From the NCBI GenBank assembly GCA_025800125.1, contig JAOXSF010000149.1, positions 1 to 64,000 on the forward strand: 64,000 nt of DNA, read 5' to 3'. Source of the stretch: Marinobacterium sp. GTDB taxonomy: Bacteria; Pseudomonadota; Gammaproteobacteria; Pseudomonadales; Balneatricaceae. Shown here piece by piece: positions 18,086 through 29,169 of the stretch. The notes under the pieces were generated by a model. It did no database searches. It was not told the DNA's origin and saw only the letters and a list, made by a program, of their open reading frames with translations. Every line of letters begins with the position of its first letter. Position 1 is the first letter of the stretch. The translations under genes were made by a program, and so were the position numbers.

Positions 18086-19456
18086 ATGAATGCGCCGCTG
18101 CATCACCCGCAGCTGATCAGCCGTCAGGCACTGTCAGCCCTGCTGCACAGCCCACAACGGGGCCAGTCAGCATGGTGGCAACAGGTCGCCCGGCTGGGCA
18201 CACCGCTGCGCACGCCACTGGCGGACGGGCAGCAACAACTGACCTTCCTCTGGCGTGACCCGCAAGGTAACGCGGCACAGTCCGAAACCTGGGCGTTGTA
18301 TATTGATATGTACTCCCACACCCCGCACCTGACCCGTCAACTGACCGGCTTTGAACGTCTTGCTGACAGTGACATCTGGTGCTGGCAAACCGTCGTGGCG
18401 GAACACTGGCTCGGCAGTTATCTGCTGTTGCCGGTGTCCCGTAACGCCCTGCCCGCACCTGATGGCCCAGCCGAACGGCGGCGCTGGTGGATCAACCTGA
18501 TGCCGCAACAGGCCTGTGCTGACCCGCTTAACCCAGTGCCCGGTTATGACAATGGCAGCGGTGTACCACTGTCAGCCATTCTGCCCGCCGGGCTGGCGGC
18601 CGACTCTCTGAGCCTGTCAGCCCCGCATACCACAATTCATATTGAACCCCGGCGCTGGCAGCCCGAGCCGGACAGCCCGGAATACCGGCTCTGGCACTAT
18701 CGTCCTGCCCCTGCCGCTGCACCAGCCAACAGCACACAGCAGGCGGCAACAGTGGATAACAGCGCATCATCTGCCCGCCCACTGGTGTTACTGCTGGATG
18801 GCCATTACTGGGCCTGCTCCATGCCGCTGTTTGCGGCCCTGGCCGAGATGACCCGCAACGGCCAGCTACCTCCGGCGCACTATCTGTTTGTTGACGCAGT
18901 GTCCGGCCAGCAGCGCAGCAAAGATATGGCCTGCAATGGTGACTTTCTGCAACAGCTGATTGAGCAGCAACTGCACCCGCTGCAACAACAGGGGCTGATC
19001 AGCGCAGCACCACAACAGCGGCTGATTGTCGGACAAAGCTTTGGCGGCCTGGCGGCCGTCTATGCCTGTCTGTTCCGGCCTGACCAGTTCGGGCTGGCGT
19101 TCAGCCAGTCCGGTTCATTCTGGTGGCCTGACCCAGCCGAAACCGGTGATGGTGGCTGGCTGGTGCAGCAGCTGCTACATCGCAACCACTGTCCGGCTGA
19201 ACACCAGCAGCGCTTGCGGCTGGAAGTGGGTGAACACGAGCCCGATATGATCGGCGTCAGCGAGGCCCTGCACCGGGCGCTACAAGACGCCGGTTTTCAC
19301 AGTACCTGTCAACAGGTGCCCGGCGGCCATGACTGGCTGTGCTGGCGCCACCGCCTGCTGCACGGCCTGCAGGCACTGCTGGGTGAGGCAAACCAGCCGA
19401 CTGCCAACACCCCGGCAACACACCAGAACCCCACCAGAAAAACCGACTCACTCTGA
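18041..19456 (+). CDS. fes: Fes-like catecholate siderophore esterase
   Basis: A 471-residue (from 18041) alpha/beta-hydrolase related to enterochelin esterase. The N-terminal Fes domain (about 60-200) precedes the hydrolase domain with LLLDGHYWACSMPL, CNGDF, the nucleophile Ser333 in GQSFGG, and SQSGSFWWP; His430 in GGHDW completes the triad. In the cytoplasm it would cut the ester bonds of the ferric siderophore to release iron, which implies an ester (serine-lactone) backbone. The start is uncertain because three 15-bp repeats supply ATGs at 18041, 18056, 18071 and 18086; the first overlaps the PepSY stop. Confidence 0.9.
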   Translation: MKDARMKGACMKGACMNAPLHHPQLISRQALSALLHSPQRGQSAWWQQVARLGTPLRTPLADGQQQLTFLWRDPQGNAAQSETWALYIDMYSHTPHLTRQLTGFERLADSDIWCWQTVVAEHWLGSYLLLPVSRNALPAPDGPAERRRWWINLMPQQACADPLNPVPGYDNGSGVPLSAILPAGLAADSLSLSAPHTTIHIEPRRWQPEPDSPEYRLWHYRPAPAAAPANSTQQAATVDNSASSARPLVLLLDGHYWACSMPLFAALAEMTRNGQLPPAHYLFVDAVSGQQRSKDMACNGDFLQQLIEQQLHPLQQQGLISAAPQQRLIVGQSFGGLAAVYACLFRPDQFGLAFSQSGSFWWPDPAETGDGGWLVQQLLHRNHCPAEHQQRLRLEVGEHEPDMIGVSEALHRALQDAGFHSTCQQVPGGHDWLCWRHRLLHGLQALLGEANQPTANTPATHQNPTRKTDSL

Positions 19457-19473
19457 TTTCAAGCGAGAACGCC

Positions 19474-19725
19474 ATGAGCAATCAAACCCATGACAGCTAC
19501 CTCAACCCTTTTGATGATGACCAGCAGCGTTTTCTGGTGTTACTGAACAGTCAGGGCCATTACAGCCTGTGGCCAACGTTTGCACCGATTCCAGGCGGCT
19601 GGCAGAAAAATTTCGGCCCCGACAGCCATCAGGCCTGTCTTGACCATATCGAACAGCACTGGACCTCCATCAACCCCTTTGCTGACGCGACAGCAGGCCC
19701 GGCCCATCCGGCCACTACACACTGA
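19474..19725 (+). CDS. MbtH-family NRPS partner
   Basis: An 83-residue MbtH-like protein (YbdZ type). The family signature is complete: NPFDDD near the start, SLWPTF, IPGGW, and the HWTSINP C-terminal segment. Such proteins bind adenylation domains and are often needed for their folding or activity. It sits 11 bp before the NRPS gene and between the esterase and NRPS genes exactly as ybdZ does between fes and entF in E. coli. The final 18 residues form a loose Ala/Pro tail. Confidence 0.93.
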   Translation: MSNQTHDSYLNPFDDDQQRFLVLLNSQGHYSLWPTFAPIPGGWQKNFGPDSHQACLDHIEQHWTSINPFADATAGPAHPATTH

Positions 19726-19736
19726 GGAGCCCGTTT

Positions 19737-22700
19737 ATGACATCAGTACGGACACTGCCCCTGTTGCCCGGCCAGCAGGGTATCTGGCTGGCCGACCAGC
19801 TTTGTGACAGCAAAGATGTGTACACCATCGCCCATTGTGTAGAGCTGCCAGATACACTGGATACCGGCTTGCTGCGTCAGGCGATTCGACAGGGCATAAC
19901 CGAAGCCGATACCGTCACCGCCCGCTACAGCGCTTCAGAACAGGGTGGCGTACAGCAACTGCAACGCCTGACGCTGGGCCAGATTCCGCAGCCCCGCTGC
20001 CACGACTGGCGACAGCGGGATGATGGTATGGCGCTGGCGTGGCAGCAGATGTGGCAGGACTGTCAGGCCGCGCTGGATCTGAGCAATGCTGAACCCGGCT
20101 ATCTGCACCAGTTATACCGGGTACACAATGGCGAGGGGGAAGCACGGCTGCTGTGGTATCAGCGTTATCACCACATCATGCTGGACGGCTTCAGCTTTGC
20201 CGCGCTGACCCGCCGTATTGCCGCAATCTACAACGCCCTTGCAACAGACAGTAGCACAGGCGATACCCCCTTTATCAGCGTTGAAGCGGTGCTGGATGAA
20301 CAGCAACAGTGGGCACAATCCAGCAGCGGTGAAAAAGCCGCAGCATTCTGGCAGCAGTATGCCAGCACATTGCCCGCCCCCAGCTCCCTGTCCCGTCATG
20401 GCCCGCAACAGGGGCTGGCCACGGCAAAACTGCGTCAGCAACAGTGGGCCTTACCCTCCAGTACACTTAACCAGCTACAGCAGGCACTGCCCGCAGACAG
20501 CAAAATGGCAGCACCGGATCTGCTGATGGCATTGATGCTGGGGTATCTGGCGCGGATGACCGGCCAGTACCACCAGGCCGTGGGTGTACCCTTTATGGGT
20601 CGTATGGGCTCGGTGGCAATCAACTCGGTGGCACCGGTGGTCAATGTACTGCCGGTGGCCGTTGAGCTGAACCCGCAACTGGACTGGCCACAACTGGCGG
20701 CTCTGCTGCGCAGTGAACTGCGTAAAGTGCGCCGCCACCAGCGTTACCCGGCGGAACAGATTCTGCGTAACAGCCAGCGACTGGGCTCAGGTGAAGGCCT
20801 GTATGGTGCGGTAATCAACTACAAACTGTTTGATTATCAGCTCGACTTTGCTGGTCATAGCGGCCAGACCCACCATCTGGCCACTGGCCCGATTGATGAT
20901 TTCGAATTCGGGCTGGTGATTCAGGATGAGCAGATCAGCATTGAATTACGCGCCGATGCCGAACGTTACAGCCGCCAGGAACTGGCGCTGCACCAGCGTC
21001 GCCTGCAACAGATGCTGAACAGCTGGCTGGCCAATCCGGCCACACCGCTGGCGCAACTGGAGCTGATGGACGCTGAAGAACAGGCCGACATCAGGCAGTG
21101 GTCACAGGGCCGGGTATTTGATCGCCATCGTGTGTTCACACTGCCAGACGCACAGCCATTCAACTGCATTGTTGATCTGCTGCAATACCAGGCGTCGGTA
21201 AAACCGCAGCAACGGGCACTATTATGCGCAGAAACCGAAGTTAACTTTGCCGAACTGGCCTGTCAGGTTAACCAGCTGACCCGTCTGCTGATCGCCCGTG
21301 GCGCAGGCCCCGGTAATGCGGTTGCGGTTGCGATGCCACGTTCTACCCGCTCGGTGGTGGCGATGCTGGCGGTACTGAACAGCGGCGCAGCTTTCCTGCC
21401 ACTGGATCTTGACTACCCGGCCGACCGTATGGCGATGATGTGCGAAGATGTCCGCCCGCTGTGGCTGCTGAGTGAACAGGGCGTTGAGGTGGCGGTGCCG
21501 GATAACATTCCGCGCATTGATCTCAACGACAGCGCACTGACCGCACAGTTACAACCGCTGGCCAGCGGGCCGGTCGGCAACCATGAACGCAACGCTGCGC
21601 TGCTGGCCGACAGTGTCGCCTATATCATTTTTACCTCCGGCAGCACCGGCCGCCCGAAAGGGGTGATGAACAGCCATGGCGCGCTGGCCAACCTGATCAG
21701 CTCCCATAACCACAGTTTCTATGGCCCGGCGCTGGCCGAGCAACAGCGACGCTGGCCAGAACGACCGCTGCGTGCTGCTCACACCCACTCATTCTCGTTT
21801 GACTCCTCCTGGTTGCAGATCTTCTGGTTACTGCAAGGCCAGGAGTTGTACGTGTTCGACGAAGAGATGCGCCGCGATGCCTGGGCGCTGGTACAGGCGG
21901 TGGATGAACTGAAAATCGACGCCATGGACCTGCCACCGTCGCTGCTGTCGCAGATGTTCAGCAACGGCCTGATGGCCGAGGGCAGCCACCAGCCAACGCT
22001 GTTGCTGATTGGCGGTGAAGCGGCTCCGGCGGCGCTCTGGCAACAGCTGCGCAGCTACCCGGAACTGCAATCCCACAACCTGTATGGCCCCACCGAATAT
22101 ACCGTCGACACCCTGCGCGCCGCGCCGCCAGCGCATGAACAGCCACTGGTGGGTCGCCCGATTGGCAACACCTGCGCCCATGTACTGGATGCACAATTAC
22201 AGCCGGTGCCCATCGGCGTAGCGGGAGAGCTGTATATTGCCGGTGATGGCCTCGCCGAAGGCTACCTGGCCCGTGGTGGCCTCAGTGCCAGCCGCTTTGT
22301 TGCCAACCCGTTCAGCCAGCAGCCAGGCCAGCGCATGTACCGCAGTGGCGACCTGGTGCGCTGGACGCTGGACGGCCAGCTGGAATTCCTGGGCCGGGGG
22401 GATGATCAGGTAAAAATCCGTGGTTATCGGGTCGAGCTGGGCGAAGTGGAAAACGCCCTTTCGCTGCTGCCCGGCGTAGAAAGCGCAGTGGTAGTGGCGC
22501 AGCCGGTCAACAACAGTCACCGGCTGGTGGGCTATGTGGTACTGCCAGACCTGGTGACTGCCGAAGCCCCCAGCCGTAACCAGGCACTGATGCGTCAGCT
22601 GCGCGAAACCCTGCCGGATTATATGGTGCCAGCGGTGCTGATGTTGCTGGACAGCTTCCCGCGTAATGTCAGCGGCAAAGTTGACCGCCGCGCCCTGCCT

Positions 22701-25700
22701 GAACCCAGCGTACAGGTGTCCAGCAGCCAGCCTGCCAGCGCTGAAGAGCGCCAGGTGTGCAGCGCCATGGCGGCGGTACTGCAACTGGAACAGCTGGGGG
22801 TTGAAGATGATTTCTTCAGCCTGGGCGGCGACAGTATCAGCGCCATCATGCTCTGTACCCGCCTGCGCGAGCAGGGCTACAGCCTGCGCCCCAGCGAAGT
22901 ATTCGCCCAGCGCACACCGCGCCTGATCGCCAGCACCATGCAGGTACTGCATCTGCAACAGACAGTACAGCACCTGCAACAAACAGCCCAGCCACCGTGG
23001 CAGTTACCCGCACAACAACAGGCAATGCTGCGCGCCCGCCATGGCAGCGGTTACCAGCCTGCACCGCTGCTGCCACTGCAACAGGGTATGCTGTTCCAGA
23101 CCCTGCTGGATGAAAACAGCGCCAGCTACAACACCTTTACCCGGCTGGAGTTCCATGGCGCACTGGCACCGCAACAACTGCAACAGGCACTGAACCGGGT
23201 ACTGCAACGCTACCCGCAACTGGCTGGATTTTTTGACCTGGACAGCGCCGATCAACCCCTGCTGATGGTACCAGACAGCAGCGTACATACGCTGAGCTGG
23301 CCGTTACAGCTGCATCGCCTGTCCAGAGATAGCGGGATGTCCGGGGATAACGGGAAAGAAGCTGACGAAAACACCCGCCAGGTGCTGGAACAGCAACTGC
23401 TGCAACAACCCGGTGTGGTTACCCGCCAGAGCGGTATGATTAACGCTGCGCTGATCGAGCTGGCGCCCCAGCGCTGGCAGCTGCTGCTGATGGTACACCA
23501 CCTGGTGGTAGACGGCTGGTCAACGCCCTTGCTGCTGGGTGATCTGATGCAGGCACTGGCCAGCGACAAACAGCTACCACCACTGGATGTCAGCTACAGC
23601 GACCTGATGCAGCAACTCAGCCTGCGTGATCGCAACGCTGCCCAGCAACTATGGCAGCAACAGATGGCAGGCGCACAGCCCACACTGCTGTTTGCCGATG
23701 AAGAGCCGTCTGAAGAAACAGACCGCGATAAGACCACCGATATACCAGCTGAGGTAACCGAGTACGCTCTGACACTGGATGCCGAACTGCAACAGCAACT
23801 CAATAGCGCGCTGCGCGAACGGGGCTGTACCCTTAATGTAATGATGCAGGCGGTCTGGGCGCTGGTGCTCAGCGGCATGACTGGCCGTGATGACCTGGTG
23901 TTTGGCAGCCCGGTCTCTGGCCGTAGCGCCGCCATCAGCGGTATTGAGTCACAGGTGGGGCTGTTCCTGAATACCCTGCCGGTACGGGTGCAACTGGATA
24001 ACCGCCAGGACTTCTGGAGCCTGCTGCCAGAGATGCAGCAGCGTCATATAGAACAGCAGGAGCACGACAGCCTCGGGCTGGCTGATATTCAGCAGCTGGC
24101 GGGCACCGGCACCCTGTTTGATACTCTGCTGGTGGTGGAGAACTACCCGGATAACAGCTATCTGAACCAGAGCCTGACCGGCAGTGACGGCCAGCCACTA
24201 CAGGTATGCGACATTCATAACCGGGGTTACAGCCACTATCCGCTGGCATTGCTGGCACTGCCCGGTGAGCAGCTGACGCTGCTGGTGGAAAGCCGCCTTC
24301 CCTTCAGTCACAGCCTTAACCCGCAGTGGGTCGCACAGCGGGTGGAGCGTATTCTGCGTACCGCCCTGACCCGCCCGGAACTGCCACTGGCACAGTACCC
24401 GCTGCTAAGTGAACCGGAACAGCAACAGCTGGATGCCATCAATGCCACCGCCCACCCGGTGGTGGCTGAAACCCTGCGCGATGCGCTACAGGCCCAGGCA
24501 GCCCGCAGCCCGGATGCACCGGCCCTGCGTGATGATCAGCACCAGCTGAGCTACCGCCAGGTGCGCGGTCAGGTCAATGCCATGGCTGCCCGGCTGATCG
24601 CAGGCGGTGTAAAACCCGGCAGCATTGTCGCGGTGGCCCTGCCGCGCTCGGTACAGCTGAGCCTGGCACTGCTGTCAATTATTGAAGCGGGCGGCGCATA
24701 CCTGCCGCTGGACACCAGCTACCCGGATGACCGGCTGGCCTGCATGCTGGAAGATGCCGCGCCGCCATTGCTGATTACCCTCAGCGACGAGGCGGAACGC
24801 TTCAGCAGCATGACCAACGCACCAGAGCTGCTGCTGTTTGATCAACTGCTGGAACCTCTGGCCGAACCACCAACGCTGCCCGCACTGAGCGGCGATCACC
24901 CCGCTTATGTGATCTTTACCTCTGGCACCACCGGACGACCCAAGGGCACCATGGTGTCGCACCGGGCGATTGTGAACCGCATTGAATGGATGCAGGCTGA
25001 GTACCCGATGAACAATCAGGACAGGGTATTGCAGAAAACACCATGCAGTTTTGATGTTTCGGTATGGGAGTTCTTCTGGTCATATATGGTGGGTGCCGAG
25101 CTGGTCATGGCCGCCCCGGACGCCCATAAAGACCCGCAGGCACTGGTGGAGATTATTGAGCGCACCGGCATCAGCTGTATGCACTTTGTACCATCGATGC
25201 TGGCGATTTTTACCGCCAACGCTCGCAGCCTCTACCCGGCTGAGCAGGCAGTCTGCCCGACCCTGCGTCAGGTGTTCTGTAGTGGTGAAGCGCTGACCAA
25301 AGCCCAGGCACGGGCCTTTGCCAGCCGCTTCAGCGCAAAACTGCACAACCTCTATGGCCCGACCGAAGCCGCTGTTGATGTCAGCTACCGTCCGGCTTTC
25401 GGTGAGCTGAGCAGTGGCGGCGCGGGTGTACCGATTGGTAAACCGGTCTGGAACACCCAGTTACGGGTGCTGGACCACTGCCTGCGTGAAGTACCCATTG
25501 GCGCTACGGGCGAGCTGTACCTGGGTGGTATTCAGCTGGCCATGGGCTACCTGGGCCGCCCCGGCCTGACCGCTGGCCGCTTTATTGCCGACCCGTACAG
25601 CAACGATGGTGGTCGTCTCTACCGTACCGGCGATATGGTGCGCTGGCTGGGTGAAGGTGAGATTGAGTACCTGGGCCGGGCCGATGATCAGATCAAGATT

Positions 25701-27161
25701 CGTGGCCAGCGGGTTGAACTGGGCGAAATTGAAACCCGACTACTGGCCCAGCCAGGGGTCGCCAATGTGGTGGTACACGCCATGGAGCTGGGACAGGCCA
25801 GTGATGGCGAGATGGATAACCGCCAGCTGGTGGCATTTCTGGTGCCGGAAGGTAAACAGACGCCCGACCAGGCCAGCATTCGCGCCGCCATGGCCGAGCA
25901 ACTGCCCGCCCATATGCAGCCGGTGGCCTACGGTGAACTGAGCGCCCTGCCGCTAAGTGCCAACGGCAAACTGGACCGCCGCGCCCTGCCTCAACCGCAA
26001 CTGGCCAGCGGCAACGGTGATAGCAGCAACGGTGATAGCAGGAACGGAAGCGGTCAGCAGCGGCCGTTACCTACCCGAGGGCTGGAAAGCCGTCTGGCTA
26101 CACTGTTTGCCGAGCTGCTGGGCATTGAGCAAATCTACGCCGACGATGATTTCTTTGCCCTGGGTGGTCACTCACTGCTGGCGATGCGCCTGTCAGCAGA
26201 GATTCGCACCGTACTGCAACGCAATGTCAGTGTGGGCCAGATTATGCTGGCGGCTACCGTCAGCAAACTGGCAGCGGTGCTGAACGAAGACGGGATGCAG
26301 AACGACTTTGGCAGCGACGGTTTTGCCCCGGTGATTCAGCTGCGTGAAGGCGAAGGCACACCGCTGTTCTGTGTGTACCCCGGTTCCGGTTTCGCCTGGC
26401 AGTACTCGGTGCTGTCGCGCTACCTCAGCGCCGGTCAGCCGATTATCGGCCTGCAATCGCCACGCCCGGAAGGGTTAATTGCCAGCAGTGAAAACATGGC
26501 AGAACTGGTACAGCGCCAGCTGGAGATTATCCGCGAGGTACAACCACAGGGCCCTTATGATCTGCTGGGTTACTCACTGGGTGGCACCGTAGCCTATGGT
26601 GTGGCCTGCGCCCTGCGTAAGGCCGGTCAGCAGGTGCGTTTCCTGGGCTTGCTTGATACCTACCCGGCAGAGGTGCATGACTGGAGCGACCCACAAGGTG
26701 CAGAAGCCGCACTGGGTGCCGAACGGGAACAGGCTCAACTGCTGGATGATGCCTTTGCCGGTGAGCCGGCGGACACAGAAGCCTCAGATACCGGGCAACC
26801 GGGTGATCTCAGTGCGAACCCTGAAAAAGATGCCTTGCTGAATCAGATTTTCGCCAACTACCGCGACGCGGTCCGGCTACTGTCTCAGGCCCGCACCCCG
26901 GACTTTGACGGCAAGATCACCCTGTTTACCGCGCAACAGTCACTGCCCGACTACATCGAACCGGAACGCAGCTGGCAGCACCATGTTGACGGTATTGAAC
27001 TGCATATGCTGGCGCACTGCGCCCATGAAGACATCATGTCGCCGCAGTCACTGGAAACACTGGGCCCCTTACTGGACAGACTGCTACACCAGGCGCAATC
27101 CGCACCGGCCAGTGGCGTATCCACCCCTGCTGACCTGGCCACCAGCGAGCAGGCGGGCTGA
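19737..27161 (+). CDS. Dimodular siderophore NRPS (C-A-T-C-A-T-TE)
   Basis: A 2474-residue NRPS. Order: C1 (1-440; HHIMLDG at 145), A1 (480-960), T1 (Ser1033 in LGGDS), C2 (1105-1530; HHLVVDG at 1254), A2 (1570-2070), T2 (Ser2146 in LGGHS), TE (2200-2450; Ser2280 in GYSLGG). No epimerase domain. The A2 pocket reads D-V-W-H-F-S-L-V-D as in EntF, so serine. The A1 pocket, aligned by eye, reads D-S-W-D-L-G-L-V-D; the acidic fourth residue favours a cationic amino acid (Lys, Arg or Orn), which is inference. C1 should take DHB from EntB. TE and a Fes-like esterase imply a Ser-ester oligomer of DHB-X-Ser. GAGGAG precedes the start. Confidence 0.95.
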   Translation: MTSVRTLPLLPGQQGIWLADQLCDSKDVYTIAHCVELPDTLDTGLLRQAIRQGITEADTVTARYSASEQGGVQQLQRLTLGQIPQPRCHDWRQRDDGMALAWQQMWQDCQAALDLSNAEPGYLHQLYRVHNGEGEARLLWYQRYHHIMLDGFSFAALTRRIAAIYNALATDSSTGDTPFISVEAVLDEQQQWAQSSSGEKAAAFWQQYASTLPAPSSLSRHGPQQGLATAKLRQQQWALPSSTLNQLQQALPADSKMAAPDLLMALMLGYLARMTGQYHQAVGVPFMGRMGSVAINSVAPVVNVLPVAVELNPQLDWPQLAALLRSELRKVRRHQRYPAEQILRNSQRLGSGEGLYGAVINYKLFDYQLDFAGHSGQTHHLATGPIDDFEFGLVIQDEQISIELRADAERYSRQELALHQRRLQQMLNSWLANPATPLAQLELMDAEEQADIRQWSQGRVFDRHRVFTLPDAQPFNCIVDLLQYQASVKPQQRALLCAETEVNFAELACQVNQLTRLLIARGAGPGNAVAVAMPRSTRSVVAMLAVLNSGAAFLPLDLDYPADRMAMMCEDVRPLWLLSEQGVEVAVPDNIPRIDLNDSALTAQLQPLASGPVGNHERNAALLADSVAYIIFTSGSTGRPKGVMNSHGALANLISSHNHSFYGPALAEQQRRWPERPLRAAHTHSFSFDSSWLQIFWLLQGQELYVFDEEMRRDAWALVQAVDELKIDAMDLPPSLLSQMFSNGLMAEGSHQPTLLLIGGEAAPAALWQQLRSYPELQSHNLYGPTEYTVDTLRAAPPAHEQPLVGRPIGNTCAHVLDAQLQPVPIGVAGELYIAGDGLAEGYLARGGLSASRFVANPFSQQPGQRMYRSGDLVRWTLDGQLEFLGRGDDQVKIRGYRVELGEVENALSLLPGVESAVVVAQPVNNSHRLVGYVVLPDLVTAEAPSRNQALMRQLRETLPDYMVPAVLMLLDSFPRNVSGKVDRRALPEPSVQVSSSQPASAEERQVCSAMAAVLQLEQLGVEDDFFSLGGDSISAIMLCTRLREQGYSLRPSEVFAQRTPRLIASTMQVLHLQQTVQHLQQTAQPPWQLPAQQQAMLRARHGSGYQPAPLLPLQQGMLFQTLLDENSASYNTFTRLEFHGALAPQQLQQALNRVLQRYPQLAGFFDLDSADQPLLMVPDSSVHTLSWPLQLHRLSRDSGMSGDNGKEADENTRQVLEQQLLQQPGVVTRQSGMINAALIELAPQRWQLLLMVHHLVVDGWSTPLLLGDLMQALASDKQLPPLDVSYSDLMQQLSLRDRNAAQQLWQQQMAGAQPTLLFADEEPSEETDRDKTTDIPAEVTEYALTLDAELQQQLNSALRERGCTLNVMMQAVWALVLSGMTGRDDLVFGSPVSGRSAAISGIESQVGLFLNTLPVRVQLDNRQDFWSLLPEMQQRHIEQQEHDSLGLADIQQLAGTGTLFDTLLVVENYPDNSYLNQSLTGSDGQPLQVCDIHNRGYSHYPLALLALPGEQLTLLVESRLPFSHSLNPQWVAQRVERILRTALTRPELPLAQYPLLSEPEQQQLDAINATAHPVVAETLRDALQAQAARSPDAPALRDDQHQLSYRQVRGQVNAMAARLIAGGVKPGSIVAVALPRSVQLSLALLSIIEAGGAYLPLDTSYPDDRLACMLEDAAPPLLITLSDEAERFSSMTNAPELLLFDQLLEPLAEPPTLPALSGDHPAYVIFTSGTTGRPKGTMVSHRAIVNRIEWMQAEYPMNNQDRVLQKTPCSFDVSVWEFFWSYMVGAELVMAAPDAHKDPQALVEIIERTGISCMHFVPSMLAIFTANARSLYPAEQAVCPTLRQVFCSGEALTKAQARAFASRFSAKLHNLYGPTEAAVDVSYRPAFGELSSGGAGVPIGKPVWNTQLRVLDHCLREVPIGATGELYLGGIQLAMGYLGRPGLTAGRFIADPYSNDGGRLYRTGDMVRWLGEGEIEYLGRADDQIKIRGQRVELGEIETRLLAQPGVANVVVHAMELGQASDGEMDNRQLVAFLVPEGKQTPDQASIRAAMAEQLPAHMQPVAYGELSALPLSANGKLDRRALPQPQLASGNGDSSNGDSRNGSGQQRPLPTRGLESRLATLFAELLGIEQIYADDDFFALGGHSLLAMRLSAEIRTVLQRNVSVGQIMLAATVSKLAAVLNEDGMQNDFGSDGFAPVIQLREGEGTPLFCVYPGSGFAWQYSVLSRYLSAGQPIIGLQSPRPEGLIASSENMAELVQRQLEIIREVQPQGPYDLLGYSLGGTVAYGVACALRKAGQQVRFLGLLDTYPAEVHDWSDPQGAEAALGAEREQAQLLDDAFAGEPADTEASDTGQPGDLSANPEKDALLNQIFANYRDAVRLLSQARTPDFDGKITLFTAQQSLPDYIEPERSWQHHVDGIELHMLAHCAHEDIMSPQSLETLGPLLDRLLHQAQSAPASGVSTPADLATSEQAG
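26007..26051. repeat. 15-bp repeats in the A2-T2 linker of the NRPS
   Basis: Units at 26007-26021, 26022-26036 and 26037-26051 (AGCAGCAACGGTGAT type) encode Ser-(Gly/Ser/Arg)-Asn-Gly-(Asp/Ser) in the linker between the second adenylation and carrier domains, where length changes should be tolerated. Confidence 0.75.
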
Positions 27162-27188
27162 TCGCAGTCTCAACAACCACCCTCAGAT

Positions 27189-27212
27189 GGGGCCATAACG
27201 GCCCTGTCTTTC
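27189..27212 (+). terminator. Weak hairpin between NRPS and exporter genes
   Basis: GGGCC (27190-27194) and GGCCC (27200-27204) pair around a five-base loop, and TGTCTTTCTT follows. It could reduce but probably not block read-through into the exporter gene 34 bp on. Confidence 0.45.
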
Positions 27213-27245
27213 TTCCACTTTTTATGCTGTGAACACCGGATAATA

Positions 27246-28505
27246 ATGAGTAAAAAATCCCTGTTTGTTGACCTGAGCATCCTCAGAGACAACCGTCATT
27301 TTCGTAATGTTTTTATCGCCCGCACCATCTCGCTGCTGGGGCTGGGTATGCTGTCGGTGGCGATACCGATGCAGGTGTACGCCCTGACTGGTGACTCCTT
27401 CAGTGTCGGTCTGGCGCTGGGGCTGGAAGGGGCAGCGCTGTTTGTCGGCCTGCTGCTGGGCGGCGTACTGGCCGACCGCCACGACCGCAAAAAACTGATC
27501 CTGTTTGCCCGCAGCACCTGCGGGCTGGGCTTTCTGGGGCTGGCGCTGAACGCCTGGCTGCCAGAACCCTCACTGTGGGCAATCTATGCACTGTCGATCT
27601 GGGACGGCTTCTTTGGCGCCCTGGGTGTTACCGCCCTGCTGGCCTGTATGCCCGCCATTGTCGGCCGGGAAAACCTGATGCAGGCCCGTGCTGTCAGTAT
27701 GGTCACCGTGCGACTGGCAACGGTGATCTCACCGGCCATTGGCGGGGTTATTATCGCTGCCAGTGATGTCGGCTGGAACTATATCATCGCCGCCGCAGGC
27801 ACCGGCCTGACGCTGATTCCACTGTTAAGCCTGCCCAGCATGAAGCCGGAACAGGTGGAAGACGCCCACCCGGTACAGGCGCTGCTGGACGGTTTCCGTT
27901 TTATTATCGGCCACAAAGTTATCCTCAGCGTGGTACTGCTGGGCACTCTGGTCACCCTGACCACCGCCATCCGGGTACTGTTTCCAGCGCTGGCTGAAAC
28001 CGTCTACGGTGGTGGCGCATTTGAACTGGGGCTGATGTATTCAGCGGTGTCTCTGGGCGCAACCCTGGGTGCGGTAATCAGCGGCTGGGCCAATGACCTG
28101 TTGCAACCGGGCCGGGTAATGCTGATGACCGCCATGGCCGCATTCTGCTGCCTGATCGCACTGGGGCTGAACCCTTACTTTATTCCAGCGCTGGTGCTGC
28201 TAAGCCTGTTCGGCTACCTGGTTTCTATTACTTCACTGCTGGAATACTCACTGGTACAGGGCCACACCCCGGACAACTACCTGGGCCGCGTCAATGCGAT
28301 CTGGACCGCCCAGGACGCCAGCGGCGACTCACTGGGCAGCATGGGCATGGGCCTGCTGGGTAAACTGCTGCTACCACTGGCCAGCATCGCCAGCCTGGGC
28401 AGCGCCGCCCTGGCCATTGCCGTGCTGATGTTTGCCGGGGCCGGTTCGCTGCGCAAAGCACCGCTGGAAGATGCGGAATTGAAAGTGGCTGAGGTGGGAC
28501 AGTAG
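27246..28505 (+). CDS. entS: EntS-like MFS siderophore exporter
   Basis: A 419-residue major-facilitator protein with about 12 helices. The N-terminal half opens with FRNVFIARTISLLGLGMLSV and carries the loop motif GGVLADRHDRKKLILF, both close to EntS, which moves enterobactin across the inner membrane. It follows the NRPS gene by 84 bp with a weak hairpin between, and is the last gene of the siderophore locus before a strong hairpin. With the RND pair upstream, export could go in two steps: EntS to the periplasm, then RND with a TolC channel. Confidence 0.92.
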   Translation: MSKKSLFVDLSILRDNRHFRNVFIARTISLLGLGMLSVAIPMQVYALTGDSFSVGLALGLEGAALFVGLLLGGVLADRHDRKKLILFARSTCGLGFLGLALNAWLPEPSLWAIYALSIWDGFFGALGVTALLACMPAIVGRENLMQARAVSMVTVRLATVISPAIGGVIIAASDVGWNYIIAAAGTGLTLIPLLSLPSMKPEQVEDAHPVQALLDGFRFIIGHKVILSVVLLGTLVTLTTAIRVLFPALAETVYGGGAFELGLMYSAVSLGATLGAVISGWANDLLQPGRVMLMTAMAAFCCLIALGLNPYFIPALVLLSLFGYLVSITSLLEYSLVQGHTPDNYLGRVNAIWTAQDASGDSLGSMGMGLLGKLLLPLASIASLGSAALAIAVLMFAGAGSLRKAPLEDAELKVAEVGQ

Positions 28506-28514
28506 ACAGGCCAG

Positions 28515-28545
28515 AATGGGCATACCCCTGTGTGGTGTGCCCATT
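28515..28545 (+). terminator. Strong hairpin at the end of the siderophore locus
   Basis: AATGGGCATACC (28515-28526) and GGTGTGCCCATT (28534-28545) pair over 12 bp with one G-T pair, 10 bases after the exporter stop. The T tract is short (ATTTCG). It marks the right end of the siderophore genes. Confidence 0.6.
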
Positions 28546-29169
28546 TCGCCCTGCGGAGTTTGAATCAGCGTGGTTTCACCAATATCCATCGGTAACATTA
28601 ACATCTCGTTTTCTCCATGAACGGGTATAACTGCGTTAATACACGCATACCCAAAAAGCAGGCCACCTCTGGCGGGAATCATTACCTGCCACGGCAAAAG
28701 CGGCCCGCAAACTGCGTGTTATTGCGGCAGGACGGTTTGTCCTGAACCGGTTTTATTCAGGCGATAGCATCAGTAAAAACGGAACAGCAACAACACCGGA
28801 AACGACTTGAAAACGCAGTGGGAAGGAAGAAACCGCCGTTGCTTCTCAGCAGATTGCCTGCAATAAGACACAGCAAAAAGACGCTTAGCTAAACGCATGA
28901 AATTAAAGGAAAAAGTGTTGCGCAGGGCTAACTCTGGTATACAATAAAAAGCATCCATTCTGGACTCCTGTGAAGTCTGGTTTGGCTAGCTGCGGCAAGG
29001 TGTTGGCGCACCTTGTCGTAGCGACTTATGGTTATATCTGCCGGTAATAGTTGATTGGTTACTCCATTAAAATCGACCTGACCCACTATCCGGCATACCC
29101 GGTTGGGTTTGGGTATATAACTATGTAGCTGGATAATGATCAAGTATTATTTAATTTAAGGAGATAAAA
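28546..29169. other. Non-coding or decayed stretch with an imperfect palindrome
   Basis: I find no convincing gene in these 620 bases. Short open frames exist on both strands but none resembles a known protein. An imperfect palindrome (28989-29002 with 29009-29022, GCTGCGGCAAGGTG paired over 14 positions with some G-T pairs, six-base loop) stands out. Base composition shifts to AT-rich towards the right. It is the left edge of an accessory segment. Confidence 0.4.

Noticed and set aside
28371-28697. A 108-codon minus-strand frame at the end of the exporter gene
   Set aside because: Partly antisense to the exporter gene and through its terminator hairpin; no recognisable protein.
28928-29143. 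Insertion-sequence end or transposase tail on the minus strand
   Set aside because: A short frame and an imperfect palindrome are present, but there are no recognisable transposase motifs and no matching second end.
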